A stretch of 5,916 nucleotides of DNA from NCBI GenBank assembly GCA_003516765.1, contig DPCD01000007.1:10839-16754 (forward strand). The letters run 5' to 3'. Shown here one piece after another: positions 1-5,110 of the stretch. Made by a program: the position numbers and the translations under genes. Positions within the stretch are counted from its first letter, which is position 1; each line of letters starts with the position of its first letter. The DNA comes from Clostridiales bacterium. GTDB lineage: Bacteria > Bacillota > Clostridia > Oscillospirales > Oscillospiraceae. The notes below the pieces were generated by a model. That model saw only the letters and a list, made by a program, of their open reading frames with translations. It did not search any database and was not told the origin of the DNA.

Positions 1-650
1 ATGACGCCGCCGTCCATGAAGATCACACGGCTCGACACATCGCGCGCAAACGCCATCTCATGCGTCACAACCAGCATCGTAAAGCCCTCTTTGGCAAGGC
101 GCTGCATGACGTCAAGCACTTCTCCGACCATCTCGGGGTCGAGCGCGCTTGTGGGCTCGTCGAAGAGGATGATGTCGGGGTTCATCGAGAGCGTCCTGGC
201 AATTGCCACACGCTGCTTCTGACCGCCGGAGAGCTGGGCAGGTCTTGCATTGCAGTAGGCGGACATGCCGACGCGCTCTAAGTAGTCTCTTGCGATTTTC
301 TCGGCTTCTTCGCGCTTGCGGTGCAGCACCGTCAGCTGCGGGCAGACGCAGTTCTCGAGTGCGTTCATGTTGTTGAAGAGGTTGAACTGCTGGAACACCA
401 TGCCCACGCGCGCGCGGTATTGAGACAGGTTCAGCTCTTTCCCGGAAATGTCCTTGCCCTCAAAGATGATCTTGCCGCCGGTTGGCTCTTCGAGCAGGTT
501 CACGCAGCGGAGCATTGTGCTTTTGCCGGAGCCGGACGAGCCGATGATGCTGATGACGTCGCCCTTATTGACCGAAAAGCTGATGTCGCGCAGCACCTGA
601 TGCGTGCCGAACGTCTTTTCCAGATGCTCGAGTCTGAGAATCTCGTCCAT
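1..650 (-). CDS. Polar amino-acid ABC transporter ATP-binding protein, probably lysine uptake (3' end truncated by window)
   Basis: This is the cytoplasmic ATPase that powers import through the permease encoded just upstream. 216 residues are visible. They include Walker A GSSGSGKST at 37-45, the Q-loop VFQQFNLF with Q87/Q88, the ABC signature LSGGQ at 140-144, Walker B IILFDEP at 160-166, the D-loop SALD and the switch histidine in VVTHEMAFA (H197). All catalytic motifs are intact. The family is usually about 240-250 residues, so only some 25-30 C-terminal residues lie beyond the window edge. The start follows the permease stop by one base and has AGGGAGG at 660-666, nine bases upstream, inside the permease 3' end, so the two are probably translationally coupled. 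The sequence resembles the GlnQ/HisP/ArtP group. Substrate choice comes from the binding protein, and lysine is inferred from the upstream riboswitch. Confidence 0.95.
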   Translation of the reverse strand, partial: MDEILRLEHLEKTFGTHQVLRDISFSVNKGDVISIIGSSGSGKSTMLRCVNLLEEPTGGKIIFEGKDISGKELNLSQYRARVGMVFQQFNLFNNMNALENCVCPQLTVLHRKREEAEKIARDYLERVGMSAYCNARPAQLSGGQKQRVAIARTLSMNPDIILFDEPTSALDPEMVGEVLDVMQRLAKEGFTMLVVTHEMAFARDVSSRVIFMDGGV

Positions 651-651
651 G

Positions 652-1416
652 TTACTGCGCCTCCCTGATGTGAATTTCCGCCTGAGAATCCGAGCCGCTG
701 CCGCAGATGGTGTAGCTGTCAGACCCGGCAAGCTTCTTTTCGGCAAGCCGCAGAAGCCGCGTGACCGTGAAGGTCAGGATGAAGTACAACACGCAGATGA
801 CGGTATAGACCTGGAAGGTCTGCAGATTGATGCGCTTGATGACGCCTGCCATGTAGTAAAGCTCCGTCACGCCGATGACGTTCAGGACCGAGGTGTCCTT
901 GATGTTGATGACAAATTCGTTGCTGATGGACGGCAGAATGTTCTGCAGAACCTGCGGAATGACGACCTTGACCATCGCCTGCGCATGCGTCATGCCGACG
1001 GAGTACGCGCCCTCCAGCTGCCCTTTGTCGACGGAAATGATGCCGCCGCGGACAATCTCTGCCATGTAGGCGCCGGTGTTAATGGAGACGATGAAAAGAC
1101 CGGCAGGAATCAGCGGCAGCGTCGCGCCGTCATTCAAGAAAGCGTAGCCCCAGTAGATGACCATCGCCTGGACCATCATAGGCGTGCCGCGGAAGACTTC
1201 GATGTAGACGGCAATGATGGCGTTGACGATTTTGTGCAGCACGCGCACAACGGCGTTTTTGGAGCGCGGCGCGGTGCGGATGACGCCCGTAATCAGACCG
1301 ATCAGAAAGCCGGCGGCTGTACCGATCAGGGCAATGAGCATCGTATAGCCGACGCCGGAAAGCAGGTAGCTGTAATATTGGCTGATGATTCCGAGTACTT
1401 CTCTGATAAATTCCAT
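652..1416 (-). CDS. Polar amino-acid ABC transporter permease (HisM/GlnP type), probably lysine
   Basis: This is a 254-residue integral membrane protein that forms the translocation channel, probably as a homodimer since only one permease gene is present. Hydrophobic segments lie near residues 18-46, 62-92, 100-122, 155-185 and 200-222. The family motif EVFRGTPMMVQ is at 73-83. The cytoplasmic EAA loop that docks on the ATPase spans about 135-154, with E135, G141 and the terminal P154. The 25-residue hydrophilic tail after LAEKKLAG is a little longer than usual and rich in Ser and Gly; its role is unknown. The start has GGGTGAG as a Shine-Dalgarno sequence. The gene lies 35 bases after the binding-protein gene and one base before the ATPase gene, so the three form one operon. 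Family assignment is firm; lysine specificity is inferred. Confidence 0.95.
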   Translation of the reverse strand: MEFIREVLGIISQYYSYLLSGVGYTMLIALIGTAAGFLIGLITGVIRTAPRSKNAVVRVLHKIVNAIIAVYIEVFRGTPMMVQAMVIYWGYAFLNDGATLPLIPAGLFIVSINTGAYMAEIVRGGIISVDKGQLEGAYSVGMTHAQAMVKVVIPQVLQNILPSISNEFVINIKDTSVLNVIGVTELYYMAGVIKRINLQTFQVYTVICVLYFILTFTVTRLLRLAEKKLAGSDSYTICGSGSDSQAEIHIREAQ

Positions 1417-1451
1417 CTTATCTCACCCGTACCGTTCAAAATACTTCGATC

Positions 1452-2321
1452 TTACTTCTTGATAATGACCACAAGGTTGCTGTTGTAGTAGCAGTCGGTG
1501 AAATCGACCTGCTCTTCGCGCTCTGCCGTGGGGCTCATGCCGGCGATGATGGCGTCGACCGCGCCGGACTGCACGGCGGCAATCAGCGAATCCCACTCGT
1601 AGGAGTAGACCTCCAGCGCCATGCCGAGCTCGGCAGCAATGTACTTTGCGACCTGCACGTCGTAGCCGCTGGCATAGAGGTTATCCTTGCCGGAAATGGG
1701 GACGGCGCCGTTGGCATCGGTCGTCTGCGTCCAGTTGAAGGGGGCGTAGGCGCATTCCATCGCGATGCGGAGCGTGCCGTTGGAGGTGTCGGTGTTGGAA
1801 GACTGCAGTGCGATTGCTTCGCCTGCGTCGGTGTCGGGGTTCGCGCTCAGGGAAACCATCTGCGCCATCAGCGCCTGACGGGTCTCGGTGGGAATCGTAG
1901 CAAGAATGTCGTTGACGGTTGCAACCATCGAAGATCCTGTCTGGAACGCGACGGCAATGCCGGTCTCGGCGTCGGTTGCGGTGAAGCCGGTGTCGTTGTT
2001 GACAAACGGCAGATAGGTCAGCGTATCGTCCTTGCCGCAGACCTCCAGCGCGGTGGGCTCTTCGGCGACGTAGCCGTCGATGGCGCCGGACTTCAGAGCG
2101 TTGAGAAGGTCTGTAAAGTCGGGGTAGGACTTCTTGTCAACGCCTTCAATCTGATCGACGGCGTCCAGGTGGAACGTGCCTGCTTGAGCGGCAATGGTCG
2201 CGCCCTTGAGATCGGCAATGGTCTTTGCACCCGACAGATCGGTCTTCTGCCGCGAGCCGCAGGCGGTAAGCGTCAGACAGAACAGGGCTGCTGCTAAAAT
2301 GATGGATACGATTCTTCTCAT
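1452..2321 (-). CDS. Amino-acid ABC transporter substrate-binding lipoprotein with circularly permuted lobes, probably lysine
   Basis: This 289-residue extracellular lipoprotein captures an amino acid for the permease. A signal peptide (basic MRR, hydrophobic 4-19) ends in lipobox L18-T-A-C21. The domain order is unusual. Residues 33-90 (TIADLKGATIAAQAGT, later GAIDGYVAEEP) match lobe 2 of SBP_bac_3 proteins. Residues 120-158 (GIAVAFQTG and helices) match their normal C-terminus. After a polar linker (159-181), residues 182-289 (GTLRIAMECAYAPFNW, WDSLIAAVQSGAVDAIIAGMSPTAER, ending in NLVVIIKK) match their normal N-terminal lobe. Both halves together make one full binding protein. Likely ligand contacts are G261, S263, R268, F195, W243 and T49; E87 sits where many relatives have Asp. 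AAGGAGG at 2330-2336 is eight bases from the ATG. The gene is first in the operon, behind a lysine riboswitch. Function is secure; the permutation is inferred from family knowledge. Confidence 0.93.
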   Translation of the reverse strand: MRRIVSIILAAALFCLTLTACGSRQKTDLSGAKTIADLKGATIAAQAGTFHLDAVDQIEGVDKKSYPDFTDLLNALKSGAIDGYVAEEPTALEVCGKDDTLTYLPFVNNDTGFTATDAETGIAVAFQTGSSMVATVNDILATIPTETRQALMAQMVSLSANPDTDAGEAIALQSSNTDTSNGTLRIAMECAYAPFNWTQTTDANGAVPISGKDNLYASGYDVQVAKYIAAELGMALEVYSYEWDSLIAAVQSGAVDAIIAGMSPTAEREEQVDFTDCYYNSNLVVIIKK

Positions 2322-2347
2322 GGGATGTTCCTCCTTATCAAGTTACG

Positions 2348-2380
2348 AAAAAACGGTCAAAGCAAAGTGCTTCGACCGTT
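2348..2380 (-). terminator. Riboswitch-controlled intrinsic terminator
   Basis: On the minus strand, AACGGTCGAAGC and GCTTTGACCGTT form a 12-bp stem containing one G-U pair, around a five-base ACTTT loop. A run of six T starts within the end of the stem. It stands between the lysine aptamer and the binding-protein ribosome binding site, where a termination expression platform should be. Its 5' arm and loop can instead pair with the aptamer's 3' strand, described as the antiterminator. Confidence 0.9.
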
Positions 2381-2428
2381 GAAATGGGAACAACCCATGT
2401 CATCTGCAAATCGAATATAGCACTCCGC
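2362..2428 (-). promoter_or_regulatory. Antiterminator alternative pairing of the lysine riboswitch
   Basis: The minus-strand segment GCGGAGTGCT (2419-2428, end of P5 and start of the P1 3' strand) can pair over ten positions with AGCACTTTGC in the terminator 5' arm and loop. Two of these pairs are G-U. After a four-base bulge, TCG (2412-2414) adds three pairs with CGA (2372-2374). The pairing consumes both the P1 3' strand and the terminator 5' arm, so the bound aptamer and the antiterminator exclude each other. Expected logic: lysine bound gives termination, lysine absent gives read-through into the transporter genes. This is worked out by hand, not by folding energy. Confidence 0.8.
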
Positions 2429-2595
2429 AAAACATATTGCGACAGTCGTACAGATTTTCTCTGTACGCCCAACAGTACCGGCTCTCAAACACCGGACCAT
2501 TTCGGCGGAAGCACCTTTTGCATGCCGTCAGCGACGTTTGAGCGTCTCGGGCAGGCGACTGATTGGTTCCGCGCCTCTATATATCTTTGAATTTG
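2407..2595 (-). promoter_or_regulatory. Lysine riboswitch (L box) aptamer
   Basis: The leader RNA matches the lysine aptamer in conserved bases and helices. P1 is ATATAG (2577-2582) with CTATAT (2415-2420), plus CAAAT (2591-2595) with ATTTG (2407-2411). The P1-P2 entry reads ATAGAGGCGCG. GCCGAA follows P2, as in known L boxes. P3 pairs AATGGTCCGG with CCGGTACTGTT around a loop containing GTTTGAG (2484-2490). That loop is perfectly complementary to CTCAAAC in L2 (2536-2542), the diagnostic kissing interaction. P4 is an 8-bp perfect hairpin at 2447-2467. P5 is CGCAA/TTGCG at 2426-2441, followed by GGAGTGCTAT, the conserved 3' core. The ligand L-lysine is established for this class. Here the switch sits before an amino-acid importer, which points to lysine uptake. 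Confidence 0.93.
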
Positions 2596-2638
2596 ACTGT
2601 TATTTCGTTGTTCACAGGCTGTGCTGTGATTTGTGCCT

Positions 2639-2666
2639 AGTATAGCACCGTTTCCTGACAAATCAA
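2639..2666 (-). promoter_or_regulatory. Sigma-A-like promoter of the lysine transporter operon
   Basis: On the minus strand, TTGATT (2661-2666) and TATACT (2639-2644) are separated by 16 bases; reading the -35 box one base earlier as CTTGAT gives 17. A/T-rich DNA upstream (about 2670-2700) could act as an UP element. The predicted start near 2632 gives a leader of roughly 310 nt that contains the whole lysine riboswitch. Confidence 0.75.
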
Positions 2667-2751
2667 GCCTTTTCTGCGAAAAATCCAATTTTTTACGAAG
2701 ACTATGAATCTAGGACAAAAAACGTAGAGAAAGTTTGTGCAAAACGCCGGA

Positions 2752-2901
2752 TTATCGATGCTCCCGGTCGAAGTGCGTCAGGTCCTCTACGGCATAGCCA
2801 CCGACGCCGCCGATGCCGAAGACGGCAACACGGCTTCGGGCAAGGACTTGCATTGCCTCGCCGCCGAGCACCAGCTGGGTTCTGGAAAATTGATTGAGCA
2901 T
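2752..2901 (-). pseudogene. tcdA: Truncated tcdA remnant (tRNA threonylcarbamoyladenosine dehydratase N-terminus)
   Basis: A 49-codon frame starts MLNQFSRTQLVLGGEAMQVL and continues with RVAVFGIGGVGGYAVE. This is the N-terminus of TcdA/CsdL, an E1-like (ThiF/MoeB/HesA) enzyme that cyclises t6A37 in tRNAs for ANN codons. The GxGGVGG nucleotide-binding motif is present, but the frame stops at residue 49. The family is about 240-270 residues, so the adenylation core, catalytic region and C-terminus are missing, and no continuation is visible in any frame before the riboswitch promoter. A good ribosome binding site (GAGGAGG) precedes the ATG. The last residues (VEDLTHFDREHR) align without gaps to the usual VEALARSGVG, suggesting decay by substitutions before the stop rather than a foreign tail. 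It is probably non-functional, though a short peptide could still be translated. Confidence 0.75.
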
Positions 2902-2947
2902 GGAAGACCTCCTCACAGGACTGCAGAAATGGTTCCGGGCACGCCAA

Positions 2948-2976
2948 CCGCCCGCACCGGAAGACGGTGCAGGCGG
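2948..2976 (-). repeat. GC-rich hairpin between metY and the tcdA remnant
   Basis: On the minus strand, CCGCCTGCACCG and CGGTGCGGGCGG pair over 12 positions (one T-G) around a five-base loop. It lies about 100 bases after the metY stop and 46 bases before the tcdA remnant start. No T run follows it on either strand, so it is not a standard intrinsic terminator. It may protect the metY mRNA 3' end or terminate weakly. The rest of 2902-3075 shows no gene; 2667-2751 also holds nothing clear. Confidence 0.5.
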
Positions 2977-3075
2977 CTCGGCGCTGATAGATTCGGGGAT
3001 TGCGAAAAAAGAGAGGAAATAAAAATAGGGGGATGAATTGGTAAAATCAGTTGAGGCGCAGCTTTTTTGACAATA

Positions 3076-4356
3076 TTATACGGCTGCAAAGCCCTTTTCG
3101 AGGTCGGCAAGGATATCGTCGATATGCTCGGTGCCGATGGAAAGGCGGATGGTCGACGGGGTGATGCCCTGATCGAGCAGCTCTTCCTCGGTCAGCTGGG
3201 CATGCGTCGTGGTTGCCGGATGGATGACCAGAGACTTCACGTCCGCGACGTTTGCCAGCAGAGAGAAAATCTCCAGATTGTCAATGAACCGAAATGCGGC
3301 TTCCTGCCCGCCCTTGATTTCGAACGTGAAGATGCTCGCGCCGCCGTTCGGGAAGTAGCGCTCGTAGAGCGCGTGGTCGGGATGGTCGGGCAGAGACGGA
3401 TGGTTGACCTTCTGGACCTTCGGATGGTTTTTCAGGAATTTGACGACCTTCTTCGTATTTTCTGCGTGCCGCTCGAGGCGCAGAGACAGCGTCTCCGTGC
3501 CCTGCAGCAGCAGGAAGGCGGCAAACGGGGAAATGGCAGCGCCCTGATCGCGCAGCAGAATTGCGCGCACATAGGTTGCAAACGCCGCAGGACCCGCCGC
3601 ATCGACGAACGAAACGCCGTGGTAGCTGGGGTTCGGGTCGGCAATCAAGCCAAATTTGCCGCTGGCGCGCCAGTCGAACTTGCCGGCGTCGACGATGACG
3701 CCGCCGAGCGTTGTGCCGTGACCGCCGATGAACTTCGTTGCCGAGTGGACCACGATGTCTGCGCCGTGCTCGATCGGGCGGATGAGATACGGGGTGCCGA
3801 AGGTGTTATCGACGACAACGGGAAGATTGTGCTTGTGGGCAATTGCGGAAATCGCGTCGATGTCGGGAATGTCGCTGTTGGGGTTGCCTAACGTTTCGAG
3901 GTAAACTGCCTTCGTGTTGGGCTGAATTGCCGCTTCGACCTCGGAAAGGTCGTGCGCGTTGACAAACGTCGTGGTCACGCCGAAGGCTTTGAGCGTATGG
4001 GCAAGCAGGTTGTATGTGCCGCCGTAGACGGTCTTCTGGCAGACGATGTGATCGCCCTGCTGCGCGAGGGCTTCGATCGTATAGGTGATTGCCGCCGCAC
4101 CGGAGGCAACCGCCAGACCCGCGACGCCGCCTTCAAGCGCGGCAATGCGCTTTTCAAAGACGTCCTGCGTGGAGTTGGTGAGTCTGCCGTAGATGTTGCC
4201 GGCGTCGCGCAGCGCGAAACGGTCTGCCGCGTGCTGGGCATTGTGGAAGACGTAAGAAGTGGTGGCGTAAATCGGAACGGCGCGGGAATCGGTGGTGGGG
4301 TCCGCCTGTTCCTGACCGACGTGAAGCTGCAGGGTTTCAAAATGATAGTTGGACAT
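3076..4356 (-). CDS. metY: O-acetylhomoserine sulfhydrylase (homocysteine synthase), PLP enzyme
   Basis: This cytoplasmic enzyme makes homocysteine from O-acetyl-L-homoserine and sulfide, feeding methionine synthesis. Its 426 residues match the usual MetY length and are longer than the CGS/CBL relatives (about 380-400). Visible motifs of the Cys/Met-metabolism PLP family: YGRLTN at 56-61 (the phosphate-binding Tyr and Arg come from the partner subunit), VYGGTYNLL with Y111 stacking on PLP, D183 in VVDNTFGTPYLIRP, and the Schiff-base lysine K208 in HSATKFIGGHG. R404 in STIRLSIG contacts the substrate carboxylate. The insertion around 225-250 (DWRASGKFGLIADPNPSYHG) is typical of MetY. The start has AGAAGGAGA close upstream. 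The gene is monocistronic or followed only by the tcdA remnant, and is probably controlled by the Rrf2 operator in its promoter. Some relatives also act as cysteine synthases, so the sulfur acceptor is not fully certain. Confidence 0.93.
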   Translation of the reverse strand: MSNYHFETLQLHVGQEQADPTTDSRAVPIYATTSYVFHNAQHAADRFALRDAGNIYGRLTNSTQDVFEKRIAALEGGVAGLAVASGAAAITYTIEALAQQGDHIVCQKTVYGGTYNLLAHTLKAFGVTTTFVNAHDLSEVEAAIQPNTKAVYLETLGNPNSDIPDIDAISAIAHKHNLPVVVDNTFGTPYLIRPIEHGADIVVHSATKFIGGHGTTLGGVIVDAGKFDWRASGKFGLIADPNPSYHGVSFVDAAGPAAFATYVRAILLRDQGAAISPFAAFLLLQGTETLSLRLERHAENTKKVVKFLKNHPKVQKVNHPSLPDHPDHALYERYFPNGGASIFTFEIKGGQEAAFRFIDNLEIFSLLANVADVKSLVIHPATTTHAQLTEEELLDQGITPSTIRLSIGTEHIDDILADLEKGFAAV

Positions 4357-4394
4357 AACAATTCTCCTTCTTTGATTCGAGATCTGGTTGGTTA

Positions 4395-4435
4395 CGGACG
4401 GTTCTGGTAAGCTTCCTGCAAGTCACATCCGTCCG
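4395..4435 (-). promoter_or_regulatory. Leader stem-loop overlapping the short upstream ORF stop
   Basis: CGGACGG (4429-4435) and CCGTCCG (4395-4401) on the minus strand are a perfect 7-bp inverted repeat with a 27-base loop. The upstream arm is formed by the last codons of the 18-residue leader ORF (GGA CGG), and the ORF stop lies in the loop. A ribosome finishing that ORF would therefore block the stem. The metY ribosome binding site lies about 30 bases further on. A regulatory role is inferred only from position. Confidence 0.45.
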
Positions 4436-4479
4436 TTGCGGAAGTTCGCCCGGAGCAGCGTTTCAAAGATGGATTTCAT
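4423..4479 (-). CDS. Short leader ORF upstream of metY (18 residues, unknown)
   Basis: The frame encodes MKSIFETLLRANFRNGRM followed by TGA. It has a strong Shine-Dalgarno sequence (CGGAGG) at normal spacing and lies in the metY transcript, about 50 bases after the predicted start site and 66 bases before the metY ATG. It has no cysteine and only the initiating and final methionines, so classical attenuation by rare sulfur amino-acid codons is not suggested. The peptide is basic (K plus three R) with a hydrophobic N-terminal half. I do not recognise it. It could be a regulatory leader peptide, a tiny protein, or a fortuitous frame, but the ribosome binding site argues for translation. Confidence 0.5.
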   Translation of the reverse strand: MKSIFETLLRANFRNGRM

Positions 4480-4506
4480 GATGGTGTCCTCCGAAATGTT
4501 TATCCT

Positions 4507-4533
4507 ATCTATCTACTATTCTGGTAGGTTGAT
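4507..4533 (-). promoter_or_regulatory. Probable Rrf2-type operator at the metY start site
   Basis: The minus strand reads ATCAACCTAC, then CAGAATA, then GTAGATAGAT. The half-sites are inverted repeats matching at 8 of 10 positions. The site begins three bases downstream of the -10 box and covers the predicted start near 4530, the place for a repressor. The first gene upstream encodes an Rrf2 regulator, a family that binds A/T-rich palindromes of this size and often controls sulfur genes. Regulator-site pairing is inferred from proximity. Confidence 0.6.
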
Positions 4534-4536
4534 AAA

Positions 4537-4565
4537 AGAATAGCACGAAGAACCGCTCCTGTCAA
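4537..4565 (-). promoter_or_regulatory. Sigma-A-like promoter of metY
   Basis: A consensus TTGACA (4560-4565) and TATTCT (4537-4542) are separated by exactly 17 bases on the minus strand, with T-rich tracts upstream (4577-4595) that may help as an UP element. The predicted start near 4530 gives a leader of about 175 nt before metY. This is the strongest promoter match in the window, in keeping with a gene switched by a repressor. Confidence 0.8.
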
Positions 4566-4575
4566 GCGGTTCTTC
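4547..4575. repeat. Perfect 10-bp inverted repeat enclosing the metY -35 box
   Basis: GAAGAACCGC and GCGGTTCTTC are perfect inverted copies separated by nine bases (TTGACAGGA on the minus strand), so the -35 hexamer sits in the centre. An eight-base A tract adjoins it on the plus strand (4577-4584). No T run follows in either transcription direction, so it is not a clean terminator. A second protein-binding site is possible. Confidence 0.6.
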
Positions 4576-4587
4576 CAAAAAAAATTC

Positions 4588-4632
4588 AAAAAATTTGGCA
4601 GGTATTCACAAAGAAGCAGCTGCACCCTGCCA
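4588..4632 (-). terminator. Probable terminator of the mnmA-rrf2 transcript
   Basis: On the minus strand, TGGCAGG (4626-4632) and CCTGCCA (4596-4602) form a perfect 7-bp stem. The 23-base loop contains the self-complementary GCAGCTGC, which could form its own inner pairing. AATTTTTT follows directly, with another T8 tract slightly further on. It lies about 50 bases after the regulator stop. The long loop makes this a moderate call. Nothing else is seen in 4633-4684. Confidence 0.55.
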
Positions 4633-4684
4633 GGCAGCGCCGAAAGACCCGCCGAAGATGGCAGAAATGCGGTGCGCGGCTGCC

Positions 4685-5110
4685 CTATATTACATAGTCG
4701 CCGCCGCTTTCGACCTGCATGAGGTCGCGGATGGTGATGCCGTCAAAATAGGAAAGCGTCATCTCATAGTATTTCTGCCACATGGGAAGCGTCCGGCAAT
4801 ACGGCGCGCGGGGGCAGGTATTGGACGGTGCAGACAGACACGCCACGGGCGCGAGGTCCACCTCGGTCAGGCGCAGAATGTCTCCGATGCGGTAGTTTTC
4901 GGGCTCCATGGTCAGCCGGTAGCCGCCGCCCTTTCCGTGCTGCCCCTCGACCATATTCGCTTTGCTCAGCAGCGGCATGATTTTTTCCAGATACTTGAGC
5001 GAAATTTCCTGCCGCCGGGCAACCTCTTTCATGGGCGTAAACGCCTCGCCGCGATGCTCAGCAAGATCAATGAGCACGCGGATGGCATAGCGACCTCTTG
5101 TGGAAATCAT
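4685..5110 (-). CDS. Rrf2-family transcriptional regulator (IscR/CymR-like)
   Basis: This is a 141-residue DNA-binding regulator, probably a dimer. The N-terminus MISTRGRYAIRVLIDLAEH is diagnostic of the family. The winged helix-turn-helix covers about residues 25-66, with ISLKYLEKIM as recognition helix and GKGGGYRL as wing. Three cysteines, C91, C99 and C105 (spacing X7 and X5), sit where IscR-type members hold an Fe-S cluster, and the following LPMWQKYYEMTLSYFDGITIRDL matches the dimer and C-terminal helices. CymR, the cysteine-metabolism member, lacks this trio, so Fe-S or redox sensing is the better guess. The start ATG overlaps the mnmA TGA by four bases (ATGA), with AAGGAGG inside the mnmA 3' end, so the two are translationally coupled. 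The likely target is the palindrome before metY. The exact signal is not determined by sequence. Confidence 0.92.
   Translation of the reverse strand: MISTRGRYAIRVLIDLAEHRGEAFTPMKEVARRQEISLKYLEKIMPLLSKANMVEGQHGKGGGYRLTMEPENYRIGDILRLTEVDLAPVACLSAPSNTCPRAPYCRTLPMWQKYYEMTLSYFDGITIRDLMQVESGGDYVI

Noticed and set aside
604..1488. Long plus-strand open frame of 294 codons
   Set aside because: It is antisense to the ABC permease and the ends of its neighbours. The translation is rich in D, H, R and A with no recognisable family, as expected from the mirror of GC-biased codons.
2384..2398. Small ATGGG/CCCAT hairpin between aptamer and terminator
   Set aside because: It is only five base pairs and falls in the spacer of the expression platform; I see no separate function.
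2485..2688. Minus-strand 67-codon frame over the riboswitch
   Set aside because: It starts upstream of the promoter -10 box and runs through the structured lysine aptamer. The RNA structure explains the sequence and no protein family is seen.
2702..2947. Minus-strand 81-codon frame covering the tcdA remnant in another frame
   Set aside because: Its translation is arginine/proline-rich and unrecognisable, while the overlapping frame gives clear TcdA residues with a good ribosome binding site.
3066..3085. TTGACA-like hexamer near an AT stretch on the plus strand
   Set aside because: There is no correctly spaced -10 box, and no plus-strand gene follows; it falls at the metY stop codon.
3067..3891. 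Plus-strand open frame of 274 codons opposite metY, with others at 3952-4410 and 4595-5296
   Set aside because: They lie opposite well-supported genes, lack plausible ribosome binding sites and domains, and show the composition of antisense shadows.
4357..4530. Possible SAM riboswitch or T-box in the metY leader
   Set aside because: The conserved S-box core and the T-box antiterminator sequence are both absent. The leader is short and explained by the small ORF and one stem-loop.
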